Below the pieces are notes generated by a model. The model saw only the letters and a program-made list of their open reading frames with translations. It had not been told where the DNA came from and did not search any database. From contig JANHCV010000001.1 in assembly GCA_025594325.1 (NCBI GenBank), positions 2,046,001 through 2,110,000 on the forward strand: a stretch of 64,000 nucleotides of DNA. The letters run 5' to 3'. The DNA is from Blastocladiella emersonii ATCC 22665. Taxonomy: Eukaryota > Blastocladiomycota > Blastocladiomycetes > Blastocladiales > Blastocladiaceae. The position numbers were made by a program, and so were the translations under genes. Position 1 is the first letter of the stretch; each line of letters starts with the position of its first letter. Positions 55,921 through 64,000 of this stretch are shown piece by piece.

Positions 55921-55959
55921 AATCTCGCACCTTCCACGTCGTACGCTGGATACGATTAT

Positions 55960-57236
55960 CGACTACAACTATTTGCTCGTCCTCGACGCTTCCGCGGCAC
56001 CGAGCACCGCTCGTGGGAGCCTATCCGCACGTCCACGCTTTTCGGCGAGTCGTGGGTTCAAGAGCTGCTGACGTGCAACAGCGAAACGCATTTTTCGGAA
56101 ATCGCCCGTATGCCCCGCGAGACCTTCAAGGCCATCTGCCGCCTGTTCCGCGACCGTGGCCTTCTCGCCGACGGCCGCGAGCTGTCCGTCGAGGCGCGCT
56201 TCATGGTTTTTCTTGTCATGGCCGGCGAGGGCAGCACCAACCGCAACCTCAGGGAGCGGTTCCAAATCTCTGGCGAGACCGCGTCCAGGGTTCTGAAGCA
56301 GGTGCTCGACGCTCTGTACCGCCTGATGCCCGAGTTCATTGCCCAGCCGTCCGATTCTACACCCGTGCATGAGCGCATCGCCCATGACCCGAAATACGCT
56401 CCGTTACAGAACGCGGTCGGCGCGCTTGACGGAACGCACTTCCCGTTTGTTGTGCCCGCTAAGCTTCACGACTCGTTCCGAAACCGCAAGGGGGACCATC
56501 TCCTCGAATGTTCTCGCTGCCTGCGACTTTGACTTGAACTTCACCTACGTTCTCGCAGGGTGGGAGGGCAAGGCGCACGACTCGCGCGTGCTCTCGAACG
56601 CCTTCGCCCGTAGGTTCAAGATCCCCGCCGGCCGCTTCTACCTCGCCGACGGCGGCTACGCAAACCGCACGTCCATCATCGTGCCCTTCCGCGGTACCCG
56701 CTATCTTCTTCGCGATTTTGCCCGCGGCAAGGATGGGTACGTTCTCACTGCCATGACCATCACGTTGGCGCCATCTCATCTGCTTCACCAACGTACGTAG
56801 AGTTAAGAACCGCGAGGAGCTTTTCAATCTGCGTCACGCGTCGCTCCGCAACTCTGTTGAGCGTATCTTTGGCGTGCTCAAGAAGCGGTTCCGCGTCCTC
56901 TCGATTGGCGCAGCCTACCCAATCAAGACTCAAGTCAAGCTTGTGTACGCGCTCTGCACGCTGCACAACATGATCAACAAGTGGAACCAAGGCGGCGACG
57001 CCTTCTTTCGCGACGCCGAGACGGAGCTCCGGCGCGCGCGGGACGCGGCGCGTGAGGCGCGTGTGCGTGGGCGCGAGCCCCTGAACGACGAGAACGAGGA
57101 GGACGACGAGGCCGCTGTCCTCGAGGCCTCGCTGGACGGAGCTCGTCAGCGCGGTATCTCGCTTCGGAACCGCATCGCAAATGTTCTTTGGACCGAGTAC
57201 AGGCGCGTCATGGCCGCTCGTGGGACCCGTCTTTGA
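55960..57236 (+). pseudogene. PIF/Harbinger-type DDE transposase, frameshifted
   Basis: Recognisable from about SWEPIRTSTLFGESWVQELL to the stop at 57234. The family order is present: FKAICRLFRDRGLL, the helix-turn-helix RERFQISGETASRVLKQVL, first catalytic Asp in VGALDGTHFP, second Asp in GWEGKAHDSRVL, GGYANRTSI, and the Glu in SLRNSVERIFGVLKKRF followed by ALCTLHNMI. An intron at 56737-56800 (GTACGT to TAG) restores frame between the second Asp block and the Glu block. One single-base frame change sits near 56490-56500 within AAGGGGGACC, so this copy is probably dead unless the base is a sequencing error. The N-terminal start is unclear because the frame runs in from the ABCC fragment. Confidence 0.85.
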
Positions 57237-57362
57237 AGGCGCGAAATAATTGTTGTACCCGCATGCATGCTGTAATATACTGATTTGTCAAGTACTATAA
57301 TGTTATATAAGCGATTCCAGATGATTTGACGCGTCGCTGAGGTCAGAACGCATCGGTGGAGA

Positions 57363-57383
57363 CGCGTCGATCAATCACGTGAC
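57363..57383 (+). promoter_or_regulatory. Bipartite motif copy downstream of the transposase
   Basis: ACGCGTCG, spacer ATCA, then ATCACGTGA, followed by CGTGCGAGACAC; the same extended sequence occurs in the right arm near 58699-58735. Confidence 0.4.
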
Positions 57384-57548
57384 GTGCGAGACACTTCGAG
57401 AACCACGCGTTTCTCAACGACTCGCGTCATTTTCGAGCGAAGGGTAACGATTGAAGACACGATGGACACAAAGCCAGATGTATTGGACACAAATGGGCGA
57501 GAACAAGGCCAGGAAGCAACGCGAGGGAGGGGGAAGTGTGCGAGAGAG

Positions 57549-57857
57549 CTACTGAATGAAAAACTCGAGGACGCGCTTGCGCTTTGGTTCGGACACGGCC
57601 ATGACGCGAAGCGCTTGATCCTCGGTCAGGCGGGTGGCGACGTCGATCTGGTACTCTTCATTGTCGTTGTACACGTCCTGGACCCATTCAAGTGCGGCGG
57701 TCAGAACGGGCTTGGAGTCGGCGGTCGAGACGCTCTGGATAACCTCCTTGATGCCCATGAGGAACTCCGAGTCCGAGAGGCGACGCGAGCTGCTGTCCAA
57801 AGTGCGGCTGCGCTTGCTGGCGGGGGCCGCGTCGTCTTGACCATCGACACCTTCCAC
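57549..57857 (-). CDS. Small ORF inside the palindromic element, unknown function
   Basis: 102 codons in good codon use, ending VLEFFIQ. Contains SKRSRTLDSSSRRLSDSEFLM (basic, nuclear-signal-like) and KPVLTAALEWVQDVYNDNEEY, then ALRVMAVSEPKRKR. It has no ATG at its 5' end; the frame is open upstream to about 57925 and a CAG acceptor at about 57920 suggests an upstream exon that I could not fix. PIF/Harbinger elements often carry a second, DNA-binding protein gene next to the transposase; this could be that partner, but no Myb/SANT motif is visible. Low certainty. Confidence 0.4.
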   Translation of the reverse strand: MEGVDGQDDAAPASKRSRTLDSSSRRLSDSEFLMGIKEVIQSVSTADSKPVLTAALEWVQDVYNDNEEYQIDVATRLTEDQALRVMAVSEPKRKRVLEFFIQ

Positions 57858-58153
57858 GTCACCAGACTCCTTGCCGTCCTGCTCGAGGTGCGAGTACTCG
57901 CCGGTGGCGGTCGAGCTGCCGAAGGAAAACAGCGTTTATACAGGCCGGGAAGTACAGCCTGAGGGTTTCGGGGGCGAGCAGACGGGCGATTCAGCAACGA
58001 GGGTTCCATTCAGCTCATCCGGGGTTCGAACCAAACCCCGCGATGAACGCGACGGGGTGAAAATGCCACGTTTCAGCTGGGTGAACACTAGACCGTGTAA
58101 AATCGATTGATCTACCTGATTCACCCCGGAACCAAACGGGCCCTAAAACGAAA

Positions 58154-59243
58154 TCGGGGTTTGAAACAAAAGCTAAGCGCTCCGACGCAGCGCAGGCGGC
58201 GGCACCTTGTGAGGGTCCGGTGTCCTACGTGTTCTAGCTCACTCGACTCAGTGCGGGGCTGTTTTCCGGCGCGCCATCGCCTAAATGGGGGACGGCGGCA
58301 CTCCCGCTGCAGCCACGCGAGACATGCGCACGTGAGGTTCATGTCCAGGTGATATCTCGACGCGTCCGCGACGCTATTTGTTTGCGTTCCTCAATACGAA
58401 ATTTGTGAAGGATACGTCAACATGCAGTGCATTCGATAGCAGAGCAGAACAAGCATCAAACAACTGGGCCAAAAAGTAATCGGGATTCGAAGCAAAAGCA
58501 AGGCGCTTCAAGCTTGCGCAGGCGGCGGCAGCCCCATTCCAGGGTGCGGGGTCCTGCGTGCTCTAACCCCTCGACTGTGCCGTGGCTGTTTGATGCTGAC
58601 GCGCCGTCGCCTAAATGGGGGACAGCGCACCCGCTGCAGCCGTGCGAGACGTGCGCACGTGATATTGCGACGCGGAGGGGAGGGGAGGAGAGGAGAGGAC
58701 GCGTCGATCAAACACGTGACCGCTGCGAGACACTTTTTGTCTCGCCCTCCACCGGTCGCCGTCGCGAGGTGGAGAGCCTGTCCGTCGGCGGGGAACGAAG
58801 TGTCCTTAGATAAACGTGATGATGTTTTCTCTCCGACCATCTGGGACAGCGAGTGAAGGAGAAGGAGAGGAAACAGTTCGCGCGGGTGACCAGCGCCTGG
58901 TTGACGACGCGTCGCCGCCGCCCACGGACATGCTTCGCTTCGGTCGCGGCTCGGGTTCGGACGTTGAGCAATGAGAGGACCCATTCCACATGTGTCACGC
59001 TCCAGGCATGCTCACTGGTAGCGAAACTGCGCAAGGAGGGGCAACCGGGTCGACAAGAATCGCGCATGAGATCACGCTGGGCCATCAGCGGGCATCGCGT
59101 TCCGAGGCCGCAAGATTCCCGCGCTCCCGACCCAAAGACCGGCCGGAAGGGCACGATACGGCACCGGATGAGTGGCACAAGGGTATACATTGAACGGCAG
59201 CGGGTAATAGGTATGGGAAACCAAAAAAAGATGGCGTGTCCGA
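58154..59243 (-). repeat. Right inverted-repeat arm
   Basis: Reverse complement of the left arm. The first difference appears at its inner end, around the TTTCGAACCCCG / TTTCAAACCCCG segment; sequence further in is unrelated. The outer end (TCGGACACGCC read on the minus strand) lies inside the ~104-bp direct repeat 59228-59332. Confidence 0.88.
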
Positions 59244-59332
59244 AAGAACAAGATTATATGTAAGAAGCTCATCGAACCGTGAAGGAGGGACAACAGTATG
59301 CGGACACACGCGCTGGAGACGCGTACGAGCGA
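59228..59332 (-). repeat. ~104-bp direct repeat, copy A
   Basis: Shares about 85-90% of its bases with 61864-61966 (by eye), including CGTACGCGTCT, GCGCGTGTGTCCGCATACTGTTGTCCCTCCTTC, GTTCGATGAGCT and TCGGACACGCCATCT on the minus strand. Copy A lies 3' of the RNase H ORF and runs into the right inverted-repeat arm. Confidence 0.85.
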
Positions 59333-59500
59333 CCTTGACCGTCGAGGGGCACTCTCCTGCGCGCCAGGCCCATGCGACGCGGCGGCGGCCGGTGGCTCCG
59401 CTGCGGCGGAGCCGCAGTGAGTCGCCGCCGACGTCGCGCCGGGCGAGCTCAGCGATCAGGCGAGCGTGGGGGCCCCCTCGGCGGGCTGACATGAAGAACT

Positions 59501-61858
59501 TCAGAGGTCCACCCGACTTGATTCGATAGTAGTTTCCGACGCGTCGTCTTGCGCAATCGGGCCGTTGATGGTCTTGCGCAGGACCGCCCCGTGGGTCAGG
59601 GAGATCATGCGGCATCGGTCTTGGTTGTGACGGGCGGGCTGCTGCGCGCACGTCCGGCACCGCTGGCGGCGGGTGTCGTCGTCTTCGTCCTCGTCCTCGT
59701 CCTCGTCCTCGTCGCCGGCGTTGCCCGGCTGCGGCTGCAGCTGGGGCTGCTGCGGGCGCGGTCGGCGCCGCTGCTGGCGGGTCTCGGCGCGGGCCTGGCC
59801 CTGCGGCTGGTCGCGGGCCTCACCGCGGCGGCGCTGGCGCGTCGGCGCGAGCGGGCGCACTCGTTCGGTACGGCGGCGGCGGTACCGAGCGTTGCGGTGC
59901 GGCGTCTGGACCCGGGCAATGGTCTGGAGCCCGACGTACGGCACCCACATGCGCGAGCGCAGCAGCGACGCGGCGGCGTCGTACAGCTGAGCGGCGAGGC
60001 GGCGAGGGGACGGGAGCGGGTGGAGCGCGGTCGCGGCGGCGGCGGCGGCCGGGCTGCCCAGGAACTCGCGACACGCATGCACCGCGCCGCGCGTGATGGC
60101 GCAGGCGGACAGGCGGGCCGCGGCGGCGGCGGGGATGTGCGTGGTAGCGGGCGGCAGCGCGTCCTCGCCAGGGATCGGCAGGCCGGCCGCTACTGCCGCG
60201 TGGCGCGAGGCCACCCAGCCGGGGATCGCCGCTACGCGAGCGGCGAGCATCGCGGCGCGGTCGGCGCGCAGCTCGCCGAGGTCGAGGCGCTGCAGGTGCA
60301 GCAGGTCGGGGCCGAGCAGCGCGTCGATCAGCACGCCGGCGGCGGGGTTCAGGGCGGCGTCGTGCTTGGCCGCGCCGACGGACGTGAGCTGGCCGAGCCA
60401 CGACTTGGTGATCTGGTCGAGCGTCTCGACGCGCTTGTCGTCCATGAGCTGGCACTGGAACCAGTGGAACGGCGTGTCCACCTGGCGGCACGAGCAGCGG
60501 GGCACCATGTCCAGCGCTTCGCGGCACGTGCGGCAGCGGGTCTCGAGGTCCTCGCTCGCGATGCACTCGGCCCTGCCGCAGTTGGGCACGGCGATGCGGC
60601 CGACCGAGTGCAGCGACTCGCGGCACGGCAGCTTGTTGGCGAGCGCGCGCAGGCGGAAGGACGTCTCCTTGTTCTGGTCGCGCGAGGTACGGCGCGTGAG
60701 CGGGCGCGTGAGCGGGCGCGACCCGCCGTGGAGCGCGAGCGCGGTCGCCTCCCAGTCGAGCTCCTCGGCCTGGGCGGCGGCGGCGTTCGCGGCTGCTACA
60801 GCGGCGGCTGCAGCATCGGCGGCGACGGGTACGGGTACGGGCTCGGGCGCGAGCGCGAGGTGCGCCACGTTCTCGGCGAGCACCGCGTCGCGGCACTCGG
60901 CCTGCGCGAGATCGCGCATGAACTTGCGCGGGTCGCCGCAAATCTCGTGGTCGAAAAAGGCGGGGACGTGGTGGAGGTCTGACTCGGTGCGCGTGCGTTT
61001 CGAAAAGTACGCGTCCGAGGCGGGCGGCTGGTTCGCCGCGGCCTTGGCGGCGCGGTCGGCGATGTTGTTGGGCGTGGTCGGGTCGTCGGCGTGGCCGCGG
61101 ACCCACGAGAAGGTGACCTTGACGTTGCGGTCGCGCAGCGCGAGGCGGAGCGCGGACCACAGGTCGCTCGACGCGCACCGGACGCGCTGGCGCATCGTCG
61201 CCGTCGGCGAGAGCTGCGTGCGCGCGGCCTCGATGGCGGCCTGCGAGTCCGAGTAGATGTGCAGCGCGGTCCCGGCGGCGACCTGCGACACGGCGAGGAC
61301 GAACGCGTGGATCTCGGCGCGCGTCGACGAGAACGGGCCGGGCGGCAGCTTGGCGGCGGCGATGTGGCCCACGTCGTCGTCCGTGACGCCGTTGGCGGCC
61401 GCGCGGCAGTCAGCGTCGTGGCGCGTGGCCGTGTCGTAGCCGTCGGGCAGCGGGAACACGGCGGCGGAGCCCGCGCGCGCGACGCCCTCGGGGCCCGGGC
61501 GGTCCGCGTAGTACGAGCCGTCCGTGTACGCGACGACGACGTTGCCCGGGGTGGGCATGATCTGGAACCCGACGGCGCGGACAGGATCGGCGAGCGCGGC
61601 GGCGGGGCGGGGGCGGGTGTGGCGGAAGACGAGCGGCGGCGCGCCGGCGGGCGCGGGCGGGTCGTCGTCCATGGGCAGCGCGGGCGGGTACATTTCCTGC
61701 CCGTGGCTGATTTCCGTGATCCGGGCGTGGTTGCGGTTCGCCACGTCGATCAGGATCCGGGCGACGTCGCGGTCGTCGGCGTTCATGCGCGCGTTGCCGT
61801 TGTCCGTGAGCGGGACGCGGAACTCCTTGACGAGCTGCTGCACGTCCCTGGTCGCCAT
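59501..61858 (-). CDS. RNase H-domain protein of retrotransposon type, without reverse transcriptase
   Basis: Uninterrupted 785-codon frame with ATG at 61858. The RNase HI catalytic set is complete: Asp113 in YTDGS, Glu182 in TRAEIHAF, Asp204 in IYSDSQAAIEA, and His256/Asp268 in SWVRGHADDP and NIADRAAK. That arrangement is typical of the RNase H domain behind LINE reverse transcriptases. Downstream are cysteine clusters (CGRAECI, CRTCREAL, CSCRQVDTPFHWFQC), an Ala/Arg-rich region, an Asp/Glu run and a final CRTCAQQ cluster. No reverse transcriptase or endonuclease motifs precede it; the upstream 250 bp are repeat and spacer. It could be an LINE 3' module cut off from its polymerase, or a separate gene. 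Codon use is uniform and the frame is intact. Confidence 0.72.
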   Translation of the reverse strand: MATRDVQQLVKEFRVPLTDNGNARMNADDRDVARILIDVANRNHARITEISHGQEMYPPALPMDDDPPAPAGAPPLVFRHTRPRPAAALADPVRAVGFQIMPTPGNVVVAYTDGSYYADRPGPEGVARAGSAAVFPLPDGYDTATRHDADCRAAANGVTDDDVGHIAAAKLPPGPFSSTRAEIHAFVLAVSQVAAGTALHIYSDSQAAIEAARTQLSPTATMRQRVRCASSDLWSALRLALRDRNVKVTFSWVRGHADDPTTPNNIADRAAKAAANQPPASDAYFSKRTRTESDLHHVPAFFDHEICGDPRKFMRDLAQAECRDAVLAENVAHLALAPEPVPVPVAADAAAAAVAAANAAAAQAEELDWEATALALHGGSRPLTRPLTRRTSRDQNKETSFRLRALANKLPCRESLHSVGRIAVPNCGRAECIASEDLETRCRTCREALDMVPRCSCRQVDTPFHWFQCQLMDDKRVETLDQITKSWLGQLTSVGAAKHDAALNPAAGVLIDALLGPDLLHLQRLDLGELRADRAAMLAARVAAIPGWVASRHAAVAAGLPIPGEDALPPATTHIPAAAAARLSACAITRGAVHACREFLGSPAAAAAATALHPLPSPRRLAAQLYDAAASLLRSRMWVPYVGLQTIARVQTPHRNARYRRRRTERVRPLAPTRQRRRGEARDQPQGQARAETRQQRRRPRPQQPQLQPQPGNAGDEDEDEDEDEDDDTRRQRCRTCAQQPARHNQDRCRMISLTHGAVLRKTINGPIAQDDASETTIESSRVDL

Positions 61859-61863
61859 GCGGC

Positions 61864-61966
61864 AAGATGGCGTGTCCGAGAGAACAAAATTGATATTGGG
61901 AGCTCATCGAACTGCGAAGGAGGGACAACAGTATGCGGACACACGCGCTAGACGCGTACGAGCAAC
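61864..61966 (-). repeat. ~104-bp direct repeat, copy B
   Basis: Lies directly 5' of the RNase H ORF start (its end is 6 bp from the ATG). Same orientation as copy A, 2.6 kb away. The position suggests a 5' leader or promoter; finding a second copy 3' of the ORF means that the two copies bracket the RNase H unit. Confidence 0.85.
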
Positions 61967-62030
61967 CAAGCGCCGCTCTGGCTAACCGTCAGGCCGGCCG
62001 TCGCGGGGTGTGGCTGTGCAGAACTTCAAC

Positions 62031-64000
62031 CTAGAGCGCCTTGGCGCTCCGGGTCCCGACCGTCACGGTCGCGCTCCCGACACCATCTTGGCGGTCGGGG
62101 GTGGTTGGTGGGTGGGCCGGCGCAGGGGCCGCCGGCGACGTGGCGAGGTGCACCACAGCTGGCGATCCGGCAGCGGCGGCGTGGGCAGCAGCTGCAGGGG
62201 GCAGCAGCGACAGGTAGGGGGCCGGTGGTGGCGGGCCAGCGCGCGCGTACGTGGACGCAGGCGAGGGCGAGGGTGTCGACAGCTTGATGGCGGCCGGCGA
62301 GTAGGCGGGGGTGCGCGAGGATGAGGGCTCCGACAGCCACGCCAGCAGCGACGATGATGACGGTGATGAGGCGGCGCGCTGGGCGGACGCCGACGGCGAT
62401 GGCGAGGAGGGCCCATAGATGGCGTTGATCATGAAGGTCCGGTCCATCTTGCCGAAGCCCATGTCCTCGAGCTTCTTGGTCTCGGCCTTGAGCATGGCCG
62501 CCTCGGCAGCTGCCCCAGCAGCAATCTTCTTGGCGAGCTTGGCGTGTGTGGCGGCGCGCGCGCTGCACATGTTGGCGAGGGTGCAGGCCTGGCCATCAAA
62601 CTGGCCCCCGCAGTCGGCGCAGTCGAGCTGGGCCCCCAGGGCCTGGTAGTCGTCCATGGGCGCGTCCGAGTCGTAGTCGTCCTCAGCGTCGGACGAGTCG
62701 CTGTCGGACGGCACGTAGTCGTCGTCGTCGTCCATGAGGTCCTCGTCGCCGAGGGGCCCGTACCCGTGGATGAGGACGTTGTGGAACACGGTCGCCACGT
62801 CGGCCTGGATGTCCTTGAACTCCTGCTCCACCTCGGGCGCGATTGAGATGCGGCCGTCCTCCACGCCCGCTGCGAGCGCGTTGAACATGCGCCGGATGTT
62901 GCGGCCAAACTCCTCGGACGCGCTGGCGGCGCCTGCCGCGCGCTCGTTGGCGAGGTCGATCTGGTCCACGAGCTTGGTGACCCGCGCCTTCTGGGCCTTG
63001 ATGGTGGCGGCGGCGTCTGCAGCTGCGGAGGCAGCAGCCCTGGCGTCAGCGGCGCCCGCGCGGCGCTTGCCCTTGCGCAGCGTGAGCTCGGCGGCCTTCT
63101 CCTCCTCGGCGAGCTTGTGGTTGGTGGCGGCGAGGGCCTCGGCCTCGGACTTGGCGCGCTCGGCGCGCGAGCGGGCAGCAGCGGCGTGCGACGCCTCGGT
63201 CTTGGCCTCGGCGGCGGCCTGGCGCGCGGCGGCCTCGGCGGCGGCGGCGTTGGCGACCTGGACGCGCGCGTGCGCCTCGGCCTCCTGCGCAGCAGCCTCG
63301 GCGGCGGCGCGCGCGGTCCCGGACAACCTGGGCGGCAGCTGCCGCAATCCCAGCGAGCGCCGCGGCGGCCTCGCCGTCGCTGGCGCTGCCTGCGGGCGGC
63401 GCGGGCGACGCGGCGGTGGCGGACGACGACGCAGCAGCAGCCTCGTCAGTGCTGGGTGCTGTTGCAGTCACGCCCTCCATGGACTCGGCGCCGTCCGCGC
63501 CCTCGGCGGCAGCAGCCGTAGCAGCGGCGGCAGCACGTACCGCGTCAATCGCGTCCTTGGCGGCGGCGTGGGCCGCAGTGCGCTGGGCAATGGCCTCGGC
63601 GGCGGCGCGCTCGGCCGTGGCGAGGTTGATGATGGTGGTCGCGAGCTTGGACGCAGCGGCCGCTTCCGCCGAGACCGCACCCACCTGGCACGCGAGGGTC
63701 TGGAACAGGGCCTTGGCCTCGGCAGAGGCGGGGCCGTCAGGGAGGCAGCCATACCGGCGGCCGAACGCGGCGAGCGGGCCCTCCTCGCGCGCAGCGGCCG
63801 CGGCGAGGTCGAGCGTCATGGGGAGCGTGGCCTTGGCGAGCGACGACGCGAGCGAGACGGCGGCGCTGGCGGCGCGCGCGGGCGCGGGCGTGGGCGCGGG
63901 CGAGGAGGAGGTGACGACCTTGGACCAGGACAAACCTGGACCGGCGCGACCCGCAGGCGAGACAGTCGCCGACGGCGTGACGACCATGCCGTCGCGCTGG
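62031..64000 (-). pseudogene. Alanine-rich coiled-coil protein with cysteine cluster, frameshifted, 5' end outside window
   Basis: Two overlapping minus-strand frames (63987..63046 and 63347..62031) form one protein. The first part has GAVSAEAAAASKLATTIINLATAERA and long Ala-rich heptads; the second continues ARAAAEAAAQEAEAHARVQVAN, a coiled coil to about KLVDQIDLANERAAG. A FGRNIRRMFNALAAG block, an acidic stretch and CADCGGQFDGQACTLANMC (possible zinc site) follow, then a Ser/Pro-rich tail ending at 62031. The frames must switch between about 63300 and 63350; no good splice pair was seen, so a one-base shift is likely. Position beside the RNase H unit suggests an ORF1/gag-like protein of a retroelement, but no nucleic-acid binding motif proves this. 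It may be a living gene with a sequence error. Confidence 0.45.

Larger units (their letters stand above)
53037..59243. mobile_element. 6.2 kb element with 1.09 kb inverted-repeat arms enclosing gene fragments and a PIF/Harbinger transposase
   Basis: Position x in the left arm pairs with 112280-x in the right arm. Several open frames, up to 158 codons, read identically on both, and direct comparison of several stretches found no mismatch until the inner boundary near 54126/58154. The interior holds pieces of an ABCC transporter, part of APN2, a DDE transposase of the PIF/Harbinger group and a small ORF. The outer ends start TCGGACACGCCATCT; the left flank (CCAC) and right flank (AAGA) show no matching target-site duplication. 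The right end is nested in a ~104-bp repeat shared with 61864-61966. It may be a transposon with long terminal inverted repeats that captured host sequence, or a palindrome formed by another route around an older insertion. Confidence 0.8.

Noticed and set aside
58010-58040. GGGGTTCGAACC sequence resembling a tRNA B box
   Set aside because: No A box or cloverleaf can be drawn around it; it is noted only as a possible SINE trace.

Overview
The window is nuclear DNA from a filamentous or yeast-like fungus, most likely a basidiomycete of the Tremellomycetes/Trichosporonales kind. That placement rests on high GC content, compact gene spacing, short introns (mostly 60-90 bp, donor usually GTACG, acceptor usually TAG), and the gene set: septation scaffold CDC11, a two-BIR BIR1, fused ARG5,6, HIS6, VAC8, CTK3 and RRS1. 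It is an inference from protein similarity and gene style, not from a database match. All exon models were built by eye from reading-frame continuity, splice signals and family alignment from memory.

Positions 1-49,500 are ordinary euchromatin. In order: the 3' part of a YTH m6A reader; CDC42; CDC11/NUD1 (LRR scaffold of the septation initiation network); RRS1; a WD40 protein; mitochondrial 3-hydroxyacyl-CoA dehydrogenase; BET1 SNARE; HIS6; a 1.8 kb gene-poor gap; VAC8; signal peptide peptidase with a long tail; a CPA2-type cation/proton antiporter; ARG5,6; CTK3; methylmalonate-semialdehyde dehydrogenase with a nearby inverted scrap of its own 3' end; a Mid1/NALF-like cysteine-rich secreted protein; an unrecognised serine/glycine-rich protein; BIR1 (survivin/chromosomal passenger); STE14; a 1-Cys peroxiredoxin; a coiled-coil membrane protein; a TMEM70-family protein; COX8/COX7C; an alpha-tubulin acetyltransferase (unexpected in such a fungus); and a rhomboid protease. 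Several pairs are head-to-head with short shared promoters (BIR1/STE14, TMEM70-like/COX8, ATAT/rhomboid, BET1/HIS6). Several are tail-to-tail with gaps under 100 bp.

Positions 49,500-52,750 hold a tandem pair of secreted LPMO-like proteins (signal peptide, then a histidine as predicted first mature residue), each with a TATA-like box upstream.

Positions 53,037-59,243 form one large palindromic structure. Two essentially identical arms of about 1.09 kb in inverted orientation enclose about 4 kb of mosaic DNA: decayed pieces of an ABCC-type transporter, a decayed C-terminal piece of AP endonuclease APN2, a PIF/Harbinger DDE transposase with one frameshift, and a small ORF. This looks like a DNA transposon, or a structure derived from one, that has picked up host gene fragments. 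It is the most interesting object in the window.

From 59,228 to the end is further mobile-element DNA on the minus strand: a 785-codon ORF with a complete RNase H catalytic set but no reverse transcriptase, bracketed by a direct repeat of about 104 bp, then an alanine-rich coiled-coil/zinc-cluster ORF with an apparent frameshift that runs to the window end. I saw no rRNA, convincing tRNA or CRISPR array.
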